Positions 51,301 to 63,809 of a DNA stretch of 64,000 nt are shown piece after piece. The DNA comes from Volvox africanus (lineage: Eukaryota; Chlorophyta; Chlorophyceae; Chlamydomonadales; Volvocaceae), in assembly GCA_030268105.1 (NCBI GenBank), contig BSDZ01000020.1, forward strand, positions 1,628,001 to 1,692,000, written 5' to 3'. Both the position numbers and the translations under genes were made by a program. Position 1 is the first letter of the stretch; every line of letters starts with the position of its first letter. The notes beneath the pieces are model-generated. The model was not told the DNA's origin. It made no database searches and worked only from the letters and a program-made list of their open reading frames with translations.

Positions 51301-54300
51301 TATCAAAAGCGTGTACGACAGAGCCGTACGGAACTGCCCATGGGTAAGTGCTGTTTGGGAGCGCGCCATACGGGCATTGGACCGTACGGGCGCAGAGCCA
51401 GAGGCTGTGGACGAGATGTACGACAATGCGCTTAAGGCGGGCCTGCAGGTGAGTGTAAGAATGTTGCTAAGCGGGATTGCCGTGTACGGGATGTTGTCTG
51501 TATCTGTCTGTCTGTTTGTCAATCAGTTAGTCAGTCTCCACATCTCTATCTCACGCATGTTATCTAACTGTTTGTAGTTAATTGGTTAGTTGTTAACTTC
51601 CAGTACCGATGTGAGTTTTTGAGTCCTGTCAACTCGCTTGCGCTCTCGTGCGTGTGTGTATGTGATTCATTACACATGTTAAAAATGACTGAGCCCTTCC
51701 TCCGGAGGGGATTGCCTTTCGGCGTGGGCGTTGGATTACCAATCGCCGTCTCCTAACGATAACTAACAACTCCTCACGAATCCCGTTCGTCACAGACGGC
51801 AGAGGATTATTTGGCCGTCATCTTAGCCCGCTTGGACTACCTACGACGGCTAGCGGTGTCAGCGTCAGTGTCAGCGTCGGCGGCATCTGCTGCCGACGTC
51901 GCTGCTCCTACCAAGAAGGCAGCCGCCGTCACCGCCGCGGCTGCCGCCGCCGTGTTCGCAAAGCTTCGAGAGGCCTTCACTTCGGCCACCGACTTTATGA
52001 TGTCACACTTTCCAAATCATGTTGACAGGTAGGTAGGTAGGTCGTTAGTTTATTGTTATTTCCGGTTGGAATTGGTTACAAAGTAGTAATTTTACCATGG
52101 CAGGGCGGGCTCTTGACACATCTGGCTTGGTCTAATACCACGGCTGGCCACTACCCTCCCAGGAGTCTGAGCTTGCCGGCCTACTGGGCCCACTGCGAGA
52201 TGTACGTCATGTCGGACGTGCCAGCAGCCCGTGAGGTTTGGGAGAGTGCACTCAAGGGCGCTCTTGGAAGGTGCGCGTGTATATTGAATGTGATTGAATG
52301 TGGAGTAGTTGTCTCAGGGGTCAGGCAGGACATGAGAGATATACTGCCCAGAGTGAGACAGCCTGCTCAGGTTACGGCTCTCTGCTCTGCTGCTGGAAGA
52401 GCGAGCGAGTTCACCAGCAGAGCGCCGTACCCTGTCGAACAATTTGTGGGATATTTCGAGTAGACGACTGAACCGTGAGATAGCAGTTTAATCCAATGGA
52501 AAGCGGCGAGGTGCCAGTGCACATATATTAAATTGCATCTATCTAACTTTCACTCATTGCACATCTCACACCGTTTCGTATGCGATGTATTTGCATCGAT
52601 TATTAGGGTACTGAGGTGCTGCCTTTGGAGCAAATTTTGAACATATTGTGGTTACATGTTAACAAGTAATTTAGTTACACAGTGCCGGTAAGGGTGCGCC
52701 ACAGCGAATGAGTGGGACGCGTTGAGGAATGGAAAGAAAAGGACGAGCGTGCGGGGGCAGGAAGACTGTACTCCGAACACACATACACATGCGGTGAAGG
52801 GGAGACAAAGTCATCCCGGGACGGGGCCGGGGGAGCACTCCAGGGTGGGTTCCTCGATCGTTCGGCAGCAGTACAGATCCTCGGAACGGTGAATCACTTA
52901 GCGCGCACGACAACGTGGGCAATAGCTGGGACTGGTGCAGCAATAGTACAGGGTTACCTTCGGGTTTGATTTGTCCTTTCGTGCCAGCTGGTTGGCTGGC
53001 GGGCTGGCTGACATGGCATGGCATGTAGGATGATATGGGAGGATGTGGGGGCATGTGGGTCAGCGCACTAAGGCCCGCTCGCTGCTGTCCTGTTGCTGTC
53101 AGGTACGCGGAGGCCTGGGCGGCGTATATCGCAATGGAGCGCACGGCAAGGATGATCAAGGTGCGGCATCATCGTGGCTGTCGGTCTAAGGTTTGGGATG
53201 GTCCATATAATGCGACTGTCCACATTGCAAGATGTGTATTTCGTATTTTGCCCTTACCGAGTGGGTTCGTGTGTGCATGCAGGTCGTCAAGTGAATGGAT
53301 GGATATTGGGGCCGCTGTTTGTGTCGGTGTCGGGGTCATGTGTGTGGTGTTTGGCATTGCAGTGGAAGAACTGATGTATGACCCTATCCTATCATGTCCT
53401 GTCATATCCTATCCTATCATGTCCTGTCATATCCTATCCTATCATGTCCTGTCATATCCTATCCTATCATGTCCTGTCATATCCTATCCTATCATGTCCT
53501 GTCATATCCTATCCTATCATGTCATGACATATCCTATCCTATCATGTCATGACATATCCTATCCTATCATGTCCTGTCATATCCTATCCTATCATGTCCT
53601 GTCATATCCTATCCTATCATGTCCTGTCATATCCTATCCTATCATGTCATGACATATCCTATCCTATCATGTCCTGTCATATCCTATCCTATCATGTCCT
53701 GTCATATCCTATCCTATCATGTCCTGTCATATCCTATCCTATCATGTCCTGTCATATCCTATCCTATCCTATCATGTCCTGTCATATCCTATCCTATCAT
53801 GTCCTGTCATATCCTATCCTATCCTATCATGTCCTGTCATATCCTATCCTATCATGTCCTGTCATATCCTATCCTATCATGTCCTGTCATATCCTATCCT
53901 ATCATGTCCTGTCATATCCTATCCTATCATGTCCTGTCATATCCTATCCTATCATGTCCTGTCATATCCTATCCTATCATGTCCTGTCATATCCTATCCT
54001 ATCCTATCATGTCCTGTCATATCCTATCCTATCATGTCCTGTCATATCCTATCCTATCATGTCCTGTCATATCCTATCCTATCCTATCATGTCCTGTCAT
54101 ATCCTATCCTATCCTATCATGTCCTGTCATATCCTATCCTATCCTATCATGTCCTGTCATATCCTATCCTATCCTATCATGTCCTGTCATATCCTATCCT
54201 ATCATGTCCTGTCATATCCTATCCTATCATGTCCTGTCATATCCTATCCTATCCTATCATGTCCTGTCATATCCTATCCTATCATGTCCTGTCATATCCT

Positions 54301-57300
54301 ATCCTATCATGTCCTGTCATATCCTATCCTATCATGTCCTGTCATATCCTATCCTATCATGTCCTGTCATATCCTATCCTATCATGTCCTGTCATATCCT
54401 ATCCTATCCTATCATGTCCTGTCATATCCTATCCTATCATGTCCTGTCATATCCTATCCTATCATGTCATGACATATCCTATCCTATCATGTCCTGTCAT
54501 ATCCTATCCTATCATGTCCTGTCATATCCTATCCTATCATGTCCTGTCATATCCTATCCTATCATGTCCTGTCATATCCTATCCTATCCTATCATGTCCT
54601 GTCATATCCTATCCTATCCTATCATGTCCTGTCATATCCTATCCTATCATGTCCTGTCATATCCTATCCTATCATGTCCTGTCATATCCTATCCTATCAT
54701 GTCCTGTCATATCCTATCCTATCATGTCCTGTCATATCCTATCCTATCCTATCATGTCCTGTCATATCCTATCCTATCATGTCCTGTCATATCCTATCCT
54801 ATCATGTCCTGTCATATCCTATCCTATCCTATCATGTCCTGTCATATCCTATCCTATCCTATCATGTCCTGTCATATCCTATCCTATCCTATCATGTCCT
54901 GTCATATCCTATCCTATCCTATCATGTCCTGTCATATCCTATCCTATCATGTCCTGTCATATCCTATCCTATCATGTCCTGTCATATCCTATCCTATCCT
55001 ATCATGTCCTGTCATATCCTATCCTATCATGTCCTGTCATATCCTATCCTATCATGTCCTGTCATATCCTATCCTATCATGTCCTGTCATATCCTATCCT
55101 ATCATGTCCTGTCATATCCTATCCTATCATGTCCTGTCATATCCTATCCTATCCTATCATGTCATGACATATCATATCATGTATACGGAGAGGAGGACAC
55201 GAGGGCAATAAAAAGATGATTTTGTTTGGCTGGAATTACCCCTCTCACAGCTGCTGCTGGTGCTGGTGGTGGTATGGGTTTGCAGGAGGCGCGTGCGCTA
55301 TACAAGAGGTGTTATGGCCGGCGCCTGGAAGCGGATGGTCAGTTGCAGCTGTGCCATGCATGGCTGCGCTTTGAGCGGGAGGAGGGAAGGTAGGGGACGG
55401 GGAGGGCAAGTTTTAATGTATGCAGCCCCAGTCCTGCCAGGTATGTATGCATGTGCGTATGTAGGCGTTACTGCGTGGCTGTATGTGGCATGCCGCATCA
55501 CCGACGCCCCACTAGCTAGCCCGGGTGGAGCCGCCCATTCTCACTGATAGCGAGAGGGGCGCCCTCGTACACACACGAGGCTCCGGGGCATGCTGAACAA
55601 AGGGCCTACGTAGGCATGAAAGAGGGGGAGGAGAGGGGAAGAACAAATTCAGCCGGCTTTCAGATTCCGCGGGGAGTGTCATTAGGGACGAGGGGACCGC
55701 AACCCCATATATGTGTAATATTCAGACGGTCGCGGGGGTCTATAAGCCGAGAGAAGCGGAAGAAGTGCTGGGATTCAGGTCGCTTTCCCATCGAGCTGTT
55801 CGCCGCGGGTTGACAAAGGGCTGGCTAGGTCCGGCAGGTGTCCTGCACGAGCGAGGGATCATCACATATGGCGAGCACGAGCGAGCGATCATCACTGAGT
55901 CATTATCCTTTTTACCAACGGAGCAACGGTTGATTGGCGTCCGCTACCAACGCTGCAACGCAAAATGCCGGGCGATGCCGTCTGTATGCGACGCAGGGCA
56001 ACGCTCCTTTTGCGTAGTGTTTCCTCAAGTGTTTTCCCTGTGCTTACGGTGACGCCGTTCGTGGTAGCCAGCCTGCCACACCTTGGTCAGGTGTGCCAAC
56101 CCTGACCCGCAGTACATTGGCCCCCCTCGAACCCTGCAGTGCGGATGACTACCTGTTTGCATTGCTGAAGGTGGAGCCTATACTTGAGGAAAGCGCGGCC
56201 GCCGTTGCCGCTGCTGCGGATCAAGCTGTAGCAGCTGCTGCGAAGGTATGAGATTATAATGGTGCAACTGTGATAAAGAGTACGAGGGTACATGGGTATC
56301 TTGGGGCTTGCCCAGTGAAAGACACATGCCATGCTGGGTCGAGTATGGCAGTAGCTCAGGCGACCCATAACTTGTTTTGCTATGCAGGCAGCCGTCCAAA
56401 AAGCGAAGAATCTTTCCAAGGAAGAGATGCAGGCTTTGCGCCAGGCCAAAGACCCGCATTATAAAAAGGCCAAGGAGAACAAGATTGACGCGGACAAGGA
56501 CGGAAAAGCTCCAAGGCCACACGGTATATAACTTTTTGTAGCTTGCTTTTCATGGTTTTAGCTTGCTCGGCTTTCGTTGTACGTATGCGCTTTCGATCCA
56601 CCAGCTGTCCTGCAAATTTCTGCTTTATCACATCGGTAACGATTACCCAGCTGATCGGCTATATCACCAACATGATATTTTTGTCTAATTCGTTTCAACA
56701 ATAGCACACTGTGCACATTGCGTCTCTTTACCCTGACGTCGATGGACTTCACGAAGAGCTGGGCGCAAGTCCATGTACACGAAACCGGAAACGATTTATT
56801 CTTTATGGGTATGCTAGGTTTATGGTTAAAATTTTTAGTTTCATTGTTCGATGCAGTAGAGTGTTGCAGTCGTGCAGTAATTAGTGAGCTGACGAGGTGG
56901 GCTTGCCGTTTACTTATCACAGGTAGCAATTCTGCCAAGCGATTTCGGCAATTGGCGGACGTAGAATCGGGCGGCGCCGAAGATCCAGCAATTAGCAAGC
57001 GCGTCCGGACGCACGAAGCTGAAGCTACACCTCCACCTTCCGCCGAGGTTGCTGCACCCGCGGCTGGCGCCGCGCCTGAGTATGCAACTGGTATGCAGTT
57101 TGAAGGCGATGCTGATGCCGAAATGGCGGACCAGGACGATCACGAAGCCACACATGACGAAGGTGAAGGCGGTGGAGCAGACGGGGGCGAGGAGCATCAA
57201 GCTGGGCCGGGCCCGGGCACCACCAAGTCACAGGGCGAGGCGAGGCGGCCTCATTATACGGATAAGCTGACAGTGTTCGTCAGGGGATTGCGACCGGAAA

Positions 57301-58649
57301 TCAAGCAGGGGGAGCTTGACAGCTTCCTTAAGAGCCATGTCTCCGATGGCCTGAAGGAAATTCGAATTATGCGCGACGCAAAGACTGGCGAGGCGCGGGT
57401 AAGTCACAAAATTCCCTGGTAACTGTATGGATAACAATTTCATTTTCCCGTTCGGTGCCTTTCCAATCCATACTTATTCTCAATCCTTCTTGCCACTCCC
57501 GCAGGGCTTCGCGTATGTGGAGTGTACGTCACGGGAGGCTCTTGAAAAATTGGTGTTGCTAAACGGTACCACCTTCCAGGGCAAATCCCTTTTTGTCGCG
57601 GAGTCTAAACCGCCGAGTCACAACGGTGGCCGGGGATTTGGCGGCCGGGGACACTTTGGCGGCCGGGGCCGCTTCAGTGGGCCTCCATTCGGGCGAGGGG
57701 ACTTCAACGGCCGGGGGCGTGGGCGAGGCCAGGGCAGCGGCGGCGGACCTGCTTCCGCTGACGGCGATAATGACACGGAGATGACGGAGGCAGGGGAACG
57801 AGCGACCGCGGCAGGCGGTGGCAGCAGTGGTCGTGGTGGTGGACGCGGTGGGCGTCATCCTGGGCTTGGCCACCCCACTGGACGAGGCTCGATGCGGACG
57901 CATGTACAGATGTCAGGTACACGCGCGGGTTTGGGGCCAAGGGCGCGATACATCTACATAAAAGCTAGACAAGCTGACAAATGCCTCGTACGCAATCTGC
58001 CCCAACACCCTAAAATGCTAGTAGACAGCGGTCACTAGGAGAGCTCAGAACTTTTGCGGCTCCATCACATCAGGGGTTTCACCTCGCGTGGGTTTTGGGG
58101 TCTTTCCCTTCAGGCCCCCATCAGGGGGCGTCACATCTGCTGATGATCAATAGGCATCCTGGCGAGGTCGGTGGTAGGTTCACTCCCGCGGACTATGCAG
58201 GACAGCACATTGCCACCCATACCGATCTCGCTAATACTAGGCCATAGCCACACACTCCCCCTTGCATGTGGCCATCACTTATCTCGTCCATGCGAAATGT
58301 TGTGTGTAGTGTGGTGGTGAGGATAGTGGGTGGGGGCATTACCATCGCCGACTCTGCATACAATAATGCCATTTGGGCTGTGTTGGCTATTAGCTGATTA
58401 TTGGGAGGAGCTTGGGGACCCTACCAGCCGCGGCTGCCGCCGCGGACGACATATTGCTCAACATTTTCATCATGCGTTTCGTGAATTTTACGCGCCTACC
58501 TAAATCGCGTTTCAGGGAGTGCGCCGCCCACGGCTCTCGTGCCTCGCTCGGTTCAGCTCAGTGCTGGAGGCGGCAGCGGTCCACCAGGTGGCGGTCAGCC
58601 GATGTCCAACGATGACTTCCGCAGGATGCTGCTAAGTGGCAAGAAGTGA
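48380..58649 (+). CDS. SART3: SART3 / Prp24-type U4/U6 snRNP recycling factor, 16 exons, about 1,003 aa
   Basis: SART3 re-anneals U4 and U6 snRNAs between splicing rounds; it is nuclear. Exons are 48380-48661, 48807-49033, 49259-49396, 49977-50088, 50350-50415, 50691-50864, 51203-51448, 51796-52028, 52163-52270, 53103-53160, 55286-55389, 56140-56245, 56388-56523, 56923-57398, 57505-57916 and 58516-58649, all in phase. An acidic leader precedes HAT repeats in exons 2-11: FPLSEELWLAWISDEL, VYDRAVRNCPWVSAVW and YAEAWAAYIAMERTA line up with human FPLTEELW, VHNRAIRNCPW and YANMWLEYYNLERA. One RRM at about residues 778-855 has RNP2 VFVRGL and RNP1 GFAYVECT. A GRG/FGGRG-rich tail replaces the second RRM of the animal protein. 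The conserved C-terminal Lsm-contact motif is MSNDDFRRMLLSGKK. The ATG at 48380 is the first in frame after an upstream stop. Confidence 0.96.
49466..49612. repeat. G-rich minisatellite in SART3 intron 3
   Basis: Repeated AGAGGGGACGGGGG-type units with G-runs of four to nine. On the coding strand, and so in the pre-mRNA, it has strong G-quadruplex potential. Confidence 0.85.
50244..50297. repeat. CACCTCACCG short tandem repeat in SART3 intron 4
   Basis: Imperfect units of CACCTCACCG and CACCGCACCT. Noncoding. Confidence 0.8.
50981..51014. repeat. GAT run followed by CAT run (self-complementary)
   Basis: Seven GAT units run straight into about four CAT units, so the two halves can snap back on each other. 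It lies in SART3 intron 6. Confidence 0.9.
53384..55181. repeat. 1.8-kb minisatellite inside SART3 intron 10
   Basis: The basic unit is 25 bases: ATCCTATCCTATCATGTCCT followed by GTCAT. A 30-base form has one extra ATCCT, and rare units carry ATGTCATGACAT, a perfect palindrome, instead of ATGTCCTGTCAT. The array of roughly 65-70 units fills most of the 2,125-base intron 53161-55285. Because 25 is not a multiple of three and no unit has a stop, all three plus frames stay open; the long open frames are artefacts. Confidence 0.97.
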
Positions 58650-58865
58650 CCCCGTAATGCTGTGTGAAACGAGCCGGCTGAGGACGCCTGCTGAGGCGTT
58701 CAAGATCTGGAACAGAGTTAGAAGGGTCAACACACCGTCTAGCTCCGACGAGGCCACGGCCACAGCGGTTGAGTCGGTCGTCATTAGGTCGTTGTACCAC
58801 ATGAACGGGACCCTGCCGCCCTGGAGCCACCATAGGAGAGTTTCATACAATCTCTCCTGGGTGTC
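58632..58865 (-). CDS. Possible terminal exon of a minus-strand gene
   Basis: After a CAG acceptor (58868-58866) there is an open frame of 77 codons and a TAG at 58634-58632. It includes YETLLWWLQGGRVPFMWYND, SSELDGVLTLLTLFQILNA and ends SITGSLLAT. I do not recognise it, and I found no upstream exon in matching phase. Its coding end would overlap SART3's by 18 bases on the opposite strand. The plus strand over the same stretch also reads open and protein-like, so strand choice is uncertain. Confidence 0.3.
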   Translation of the reverse strand, partial: DTQERLYETLLWWLQGGRVPFMWYNDLMTTDSTAVAVASSELDGVLTLLTLFQILNASAGVLSRLVSHSITGSLLAT

Positions 58866-60190
58866 CTGCGTCGCAGCTTCCTTTGTTCACGTTGTTGTGT
58901 TTTTGGTGGCAGGGCGGGTGGCTCTCGAGAGATAGATTGCCACTGAGTCATTGGAGTAGGCCCGGATCGTTTGTAAGGTGTGCTTGGGAGCGTGTCGGGG
59001 TATTTAATGAGGCGTATCGGAGTTCCATGGTAAACAGGAGGATTGGGTCGATCTTGAAACTGCATCTTGTGCCGGTAGCCTTCGTGGCAGCGGGTATAGC
59101 CCCGGGTCACCGGGTGCAGTCCCGGGTCTGAAACTCTTAAGGGAATGAGTGGGATCGGTTTGTGAAGGTAGATTTTCGAGCTGGTCCATGCGAACCTCCT
59201 GTGGTGTATTGAAATGAGAATACTAAGGGAGAGGTGGTCATGGGCGGGGACACTGCGGAGTGCGTTGCGGTCTTGGGTTTCAGTCCAACGCATTGCACTG
59301 GTGCCGCTTGCTTGCTGTTACTGCCAGACCTGGACGCTAGTCAAAGTCCAGGTCGATGTGGAGGATGTCGCATTACGATCCCGGCTAATGCTGCGAGTTG
59401 ATTGCTGTGATGTGCATGTTGAGACGGCTTATTCCTTACGTACCGGCAGCCCGGAACGCCCTACAAGGTGGCATCCCGGTCGCGGCGCACAGGACGCACC
59501 TACAAATGCCGATAGAAATTGCATGACGTCTCGATTAATTTAGCAGCTGATGGTCGCCGGTAGCAGTACGAAGCCAAGAGCACAGGGCGTGTCACCACGC
59601 TTCGTGTGAGGAAATACCACATTAGAATCATCTGTCCATCGTTTATGCACCAAAGATTCTTACTTTCTTACGAATGTGTTACCTGAAACATGCATTGAAA
59701 AAACGGTGTAAATGTTACGGGCCCGCAGACCATTCTTGACGACTGACAGCTATGCGAAGGAAACCATTATGCACTCAGAACTGGGGGTATTAAGTGAGAC
59801 CAAGTTTTCGTTTCTAGAATTGGAGAAGGGTCAGTGAAAGCACGCAGCAGGGCCAGAGATACACTGTAGGCGATGGACGGTAGAGAACTAGATTACAGGG
59901 CGTCAGACATGAGCGGGCTAACCGCGGTACATCTTCCTAAATGTAAACATATGTCTTATAAGCTCTCTCAAGGATGGGAAAATTGTTGGAAAGGACTGAG
60001 TCCCATGCGGGCCTTATACTTTCTGTGCAACTACATTAGTCCCGATATATTCATCCGTCGTTCCATAGTAATTTCATAATCGATAAATTGCATTAGAGCA
60101 CGCGGAGCACTTGCAGAAAGCCAAAACAGCACGTGTTCTGAACTCGATCCTTTAGAGGGCAGGGACTTTTACAAGCTTTTGCTATCAGAT
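58866..60190. other. Region between SART3 and UBE2G1, unresolved
   Basis: A TGTAA at 58972-58976 (+) may end the SART3 transcript. The plus frame 58883-59131 (with NEAYRSSMVNRRIGSILKL) and the plus frame 59214-59543 look partly coding. A minus segment ending at a GTAAGG donor near 59433 could be an exon of the minus-strand gene. None could be joined into a model. The right end holds the UBE2G1 promoter. Confidence 0.35.
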
Positions 60191-61729
60191 ATGGGGGACA
60201 CGCTTGCGGCCTCCCTCCTCCGCAAGCAGCTTAAAGGTTGGAAGTCTTAGACATTCTTCTGTAGGCTAAGTGAGGAAACCCCAGACGAAACTCGACTTTA
60301 TGTACGCAGAGCTCACCAAGAATCCCGTGGAGGGCTTTTCAGCTGGCTTAGTGGATGATAGCAACGTGTTTGAGTGGCAGGTCACTATTATCGGGCCGCC
60401 GGACACTCTCTAGTAGGTGGCGCCGTTGTACTCGCTTCCCTGTTCTGCAATCGTCATTGTTTGACTTTGCAAAGGAGACACTTTTGGATAATTTAAAATT
60501 GTGTGGCTGGGGAAGGTAGTGGTCATGAAAACGTTAGGGCAGCATGCGAAGGGTTCCATGCCGCCCCTTTTTCTTCACATTTGCAGCGAGGGCGGCTTTT
60601 TTAATGCCAAGCTGAGCTTCCCTAAGGACTATCCGAACTCCCCACCGACCTGTCGTTTCACGTCCGAAATGTGGCACCCCAACGGTAAGAAAGTGCTGGA
60701 GGTACTTCTGGGTGCCCGGCGACCTGTCCTAGAGCCGATTGGATTGATACGCATGGTTGCAGTGTACGATGATGGCAAGGTTTGCATTTCCATTCTCCAT
60801 AACCCCGGCGACGACCCGCACGGTTATGAGACTGCAGCAGAACGCTGGTCGCCAGTCCACACGGTAAGTTTAGTTTGTGCCGTGAGGCTATCTGGCGCAG
60901 CCTGGGCTCCGCTATAGGGTGTTAAAAGTGTGTCTGCACCACGAAGGAAGGGGACCTAGGAGTGCATGCATGCAGATGGGACCCAGGAGTGCTTGCATGG
61001 AGCTGGGGACCTAGGAGTGCTTGCATGCAGATGGGACTACATTCGTTTGGCTGGAGTGAAACCGCATGAGACATATGAAGAATAGGAACTACAGCGGGCG
61101 CATGTACAGACGGCACGGCATGCTAAGGCGATTTGTCGATGGGAAAGTGGTGTGTTGGATTGTGCGAGACAGAAGGCACGAAACGTCAAGCCATTGAGGT
61201 GAAGCATTGGGTTGTGAACATCACACAGAATTCTTGGAGCTGGCATGTGTCCACTCTGGGTACAAAACGAGCGTTAAGTAACACGCATGACACCTGCTCC
61301 CCCAAATCGGCCTTTTGGCATCAATTTCCCCGTGCACACCAGAAACGCCTTCCGATAGCCGGCGCAGTCACCTTTAGCGGTGATGAGCGGGGCCGTGACA
61401 GTATGAAAGCTCAGCAGTCCCACATCCCTGCTTATGCTGGGCTCTGAGAGCAAAGCGAGATGTACGTCACAGCAGCAGCTATTGTGCTAGCAGAATCGTA
61501 CTTGGGGGTTACATTGGCTTGGATCTTCCCTTACCTGACTCTGGTTCACAACGCCTGCGTGGCAATCCTCCAGGTTGAGACAATTATGATTTCCATCATC
61601 TCAATGCTCTCCTCGCCTAACGACGAGTCGCCTGCCAACGTGGATGCCGCGAAGATGTGGCGGGAGAACCGTGAGGAGTTTAAGAAACGAGTGGCGCGCA
61701 TTGTGCGCAAGTCTCAGGAGATGCTCTAG
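60191..61729 (+). CDS. UBE2G1: Ubiquitin-conjugating enzyme E2 G1 (UBC7 type), 5 exons, 167 aa
   Basis: E2 enzymes take ubiquitin from E1 as a thioester and pass it to E3-bound substrates; G-class E2s favour K48 chains. Exons are 60191-60236, 60310-60412, 60587-60684, 60763-60863 and 61574-61729, all in phase. It matches human UBE2G1 along its length: [33 protein letters not shown] at residues 79-82, and VCISILH with the catalytic Cys at residue 90, the same number as in human. The acidic loop after the Cys ([15 protein letters not shown]) is the insertion typical of G-class and Cdc34 E2s. Then [21 protein letters not shown] and a basic VRKSQEML end. The first donor is GTTGGA, a weak site, but the join is confirmed by [16 protein letters not shown]. 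Confidence 0.97.
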
Positions 61730-61732
61730 CTC

Positions 61733-63809
61733 ATGTTTCCGGTGCAGGAAGGAGAGGCAAACAGCGGGCGGGTCCGAATTACTCGCTTCTCGTTAGCCAG
61801 GGTTGTGGAGCGGAGTACGGGGGAAAGCGCAGCTGCAGCGAGCCGGCCTCAGTCTGGCAGGAGCAGCATAGTGCATGAATTAGAGGGAGTATGCTCCAGG
61901 CCTTCAAAAGTGGAGGTTGCCTGACAGGCTACAGTTACAGCGCCTCGGCAAGGTCTTGGGCCACCATGCGGCCGCAGTGAGCATTTATTGCTTCTTCGAT
62001 TCTAACGACCGAGAACTCGGTTTCTGGAAGCTGTGCGGATAGGGAAGCAATTGAACACACGCAGATGGTGCAGCCGCAGGCAGTTGACCCTAATTCAATG
62101 CTCCTCGGCTAGACTTACGACCTCGACGGGAATACGTCCATCTAGACTTTGTCCAGAGCGTTGAGAGGCTTGCAAGGCAGCTCCTTCATCGTCAGGGCAT
62201 ATGTTGTCACACGTTCACAATATTCTGTGGTCTACCTCGGGATACCGTCTTGGCTCTTTTGGCACGCCTGGTGGGGCATCTCGGCAGTGCCAGTGGAAAA
62301 GAGCAGATGGTCAGCGCCGCCTTAACGCCCTGACATTAGACTCTGAAGGGGGTCGGCTTTACGCCAGGTGCACTTTCCTTGGCATAATCCCTTCCGTTGT
62401 CCGTCCTAGACCTGCTGGACGATGACACGACAGGCGGAGCGGTTGTGCGTTTTTGTACGTTAGGAGTGGCGCCCAAGGGGGCCGTTATCGGTTTCAGCCA
62501 ATGGCTGGCGGGCGGAAACAACATGGAGGACAGGCGCGAAATGTTATCTCCTTGCTTCCATGCTCTAGGTATGAGCTACTGCATTTTAGAATGCGCATGC
62601 CGATGTGAAAATCGTGGTAGCAAAACGATGGCGGAACCCGGGCTCCTAAGCCTTATAGAACTCACTCCTGGTAGGGAAGAGCGATTTTCGTTGACATTTT
62701 ACCTCGATGTTTCATGTGTACTTATACGTAAATCGGTCCTTGGCCGTGTCCGTCGATCTTGTCTGTTCTGGCTGATGCATATATTGCATCCTTTAGGAGG
62801 AAGTTCCTATCAGAACGCCATTTAAAGGTGACCAGGTGGCGTACAGAGGCGTGGCGTGGCATAGTTCCGTTGACAAAAGTGAATGCTCAGCAGCGGTCGG
62901 TGAAGTGGAGGTTTTAGAGATGGCGAGCGTGGCAGTGGTCCTGACAGCCCCACCACCAGGCCTAATGCATCGTGTAGTAGTTGCGCACCATCTCTCACTG
63001 GGCATGCATCTAACGCGCCTTCATGGAGAGTGTGTGGCGTTGAGTCCCTACACTAGTAAGCGAGTAGCACGACTCCAGCTTATTAAGTGCGTTAATCTTG
63101 TCATCTCTTAACGATCGCCAAGGCCTACCATCAAGAGAGCTCTAATCTGTGAGCAGGATATGGAGCACCGTAGTAGTGCAGGAAGGAACCGCGTGATGAT
63201 GCATGAAGAAGACAACTTCGATATACCCAACGAACGACTGTAGCAGGGGGAAATCGTCTGATATGCGGCGCGTTGCCGCTCACCTCGGTCCATTTCAGTA
63301 GTAACTGAGTAACAGTCACGTCTAAGAACGGTATAGAGGCCAAGTTGGTGAAATGGGACGGTTTAGCGCACCGCCGCCAGGGATAGGGTCACTTTAATTC
63401 CTCTGTACAGAGAATTAGATGTGTACAGAGGTTGTGGCGGTCATACAGCGCTTGTCTAAAAGAATCACGCGGTCGTTTTGCATGCAGAAGTTTACGACAG
63501 GAACATCCTACAAGCTGGATTCTAAAGACGCAATTTCTTTTGCCAACATAGTGTGGACATGTGTCACATGTATTTATAGGATGATGAGGCTGGGCCCTAT
63601 AGGACTTGTGCAGGGAACCCCTCGTGTGGATAATCAAAGACAGGACAGGCATCTTGATGTCATGGACATTCCCACAGTGACAGTGGAGGAAAAGAGGGAT
63701 ATCAACCTTATACGAGACACTACATCGAATTGGCGGAGTTTGATCTGCCGAACTAGATCGGCAGGATTCGGCCTGTTGCTACGGCAGGTTGCCTCCCGAT
63801 AAAGCTCGG
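61733..63809 (+). other. Coding-like region of an unresolved gene
   Basis: Several plus-strand stretches look like exons: about 61733-61924 (FPVQEGEANSGRVRITRFSL), about 62100-62329 (EYVHLDFVQSVERLARQLL, LPRDTVLALLARLVGHLG), about 62416-62568 (DDDTTGGAVVRFCTLGVAPK, FSQWLAGGNNMEDRREM, then GTATGA) and about 62900-63110. I recognise no family and could not settle the splice phases, so boundaries are approximate. No TGTAA follows UBE2G1 closely, so its 3' end is also unclear. Confidence 0.3.

Noticed and set aside
53549..55219. Four very long overlapping plus-strand ORFs rich in SCHILSYHVL-type repeats
   Set aside because: They are the same satellite read in three frames inside a SART3 intron; the exons on each side join correctly without it.
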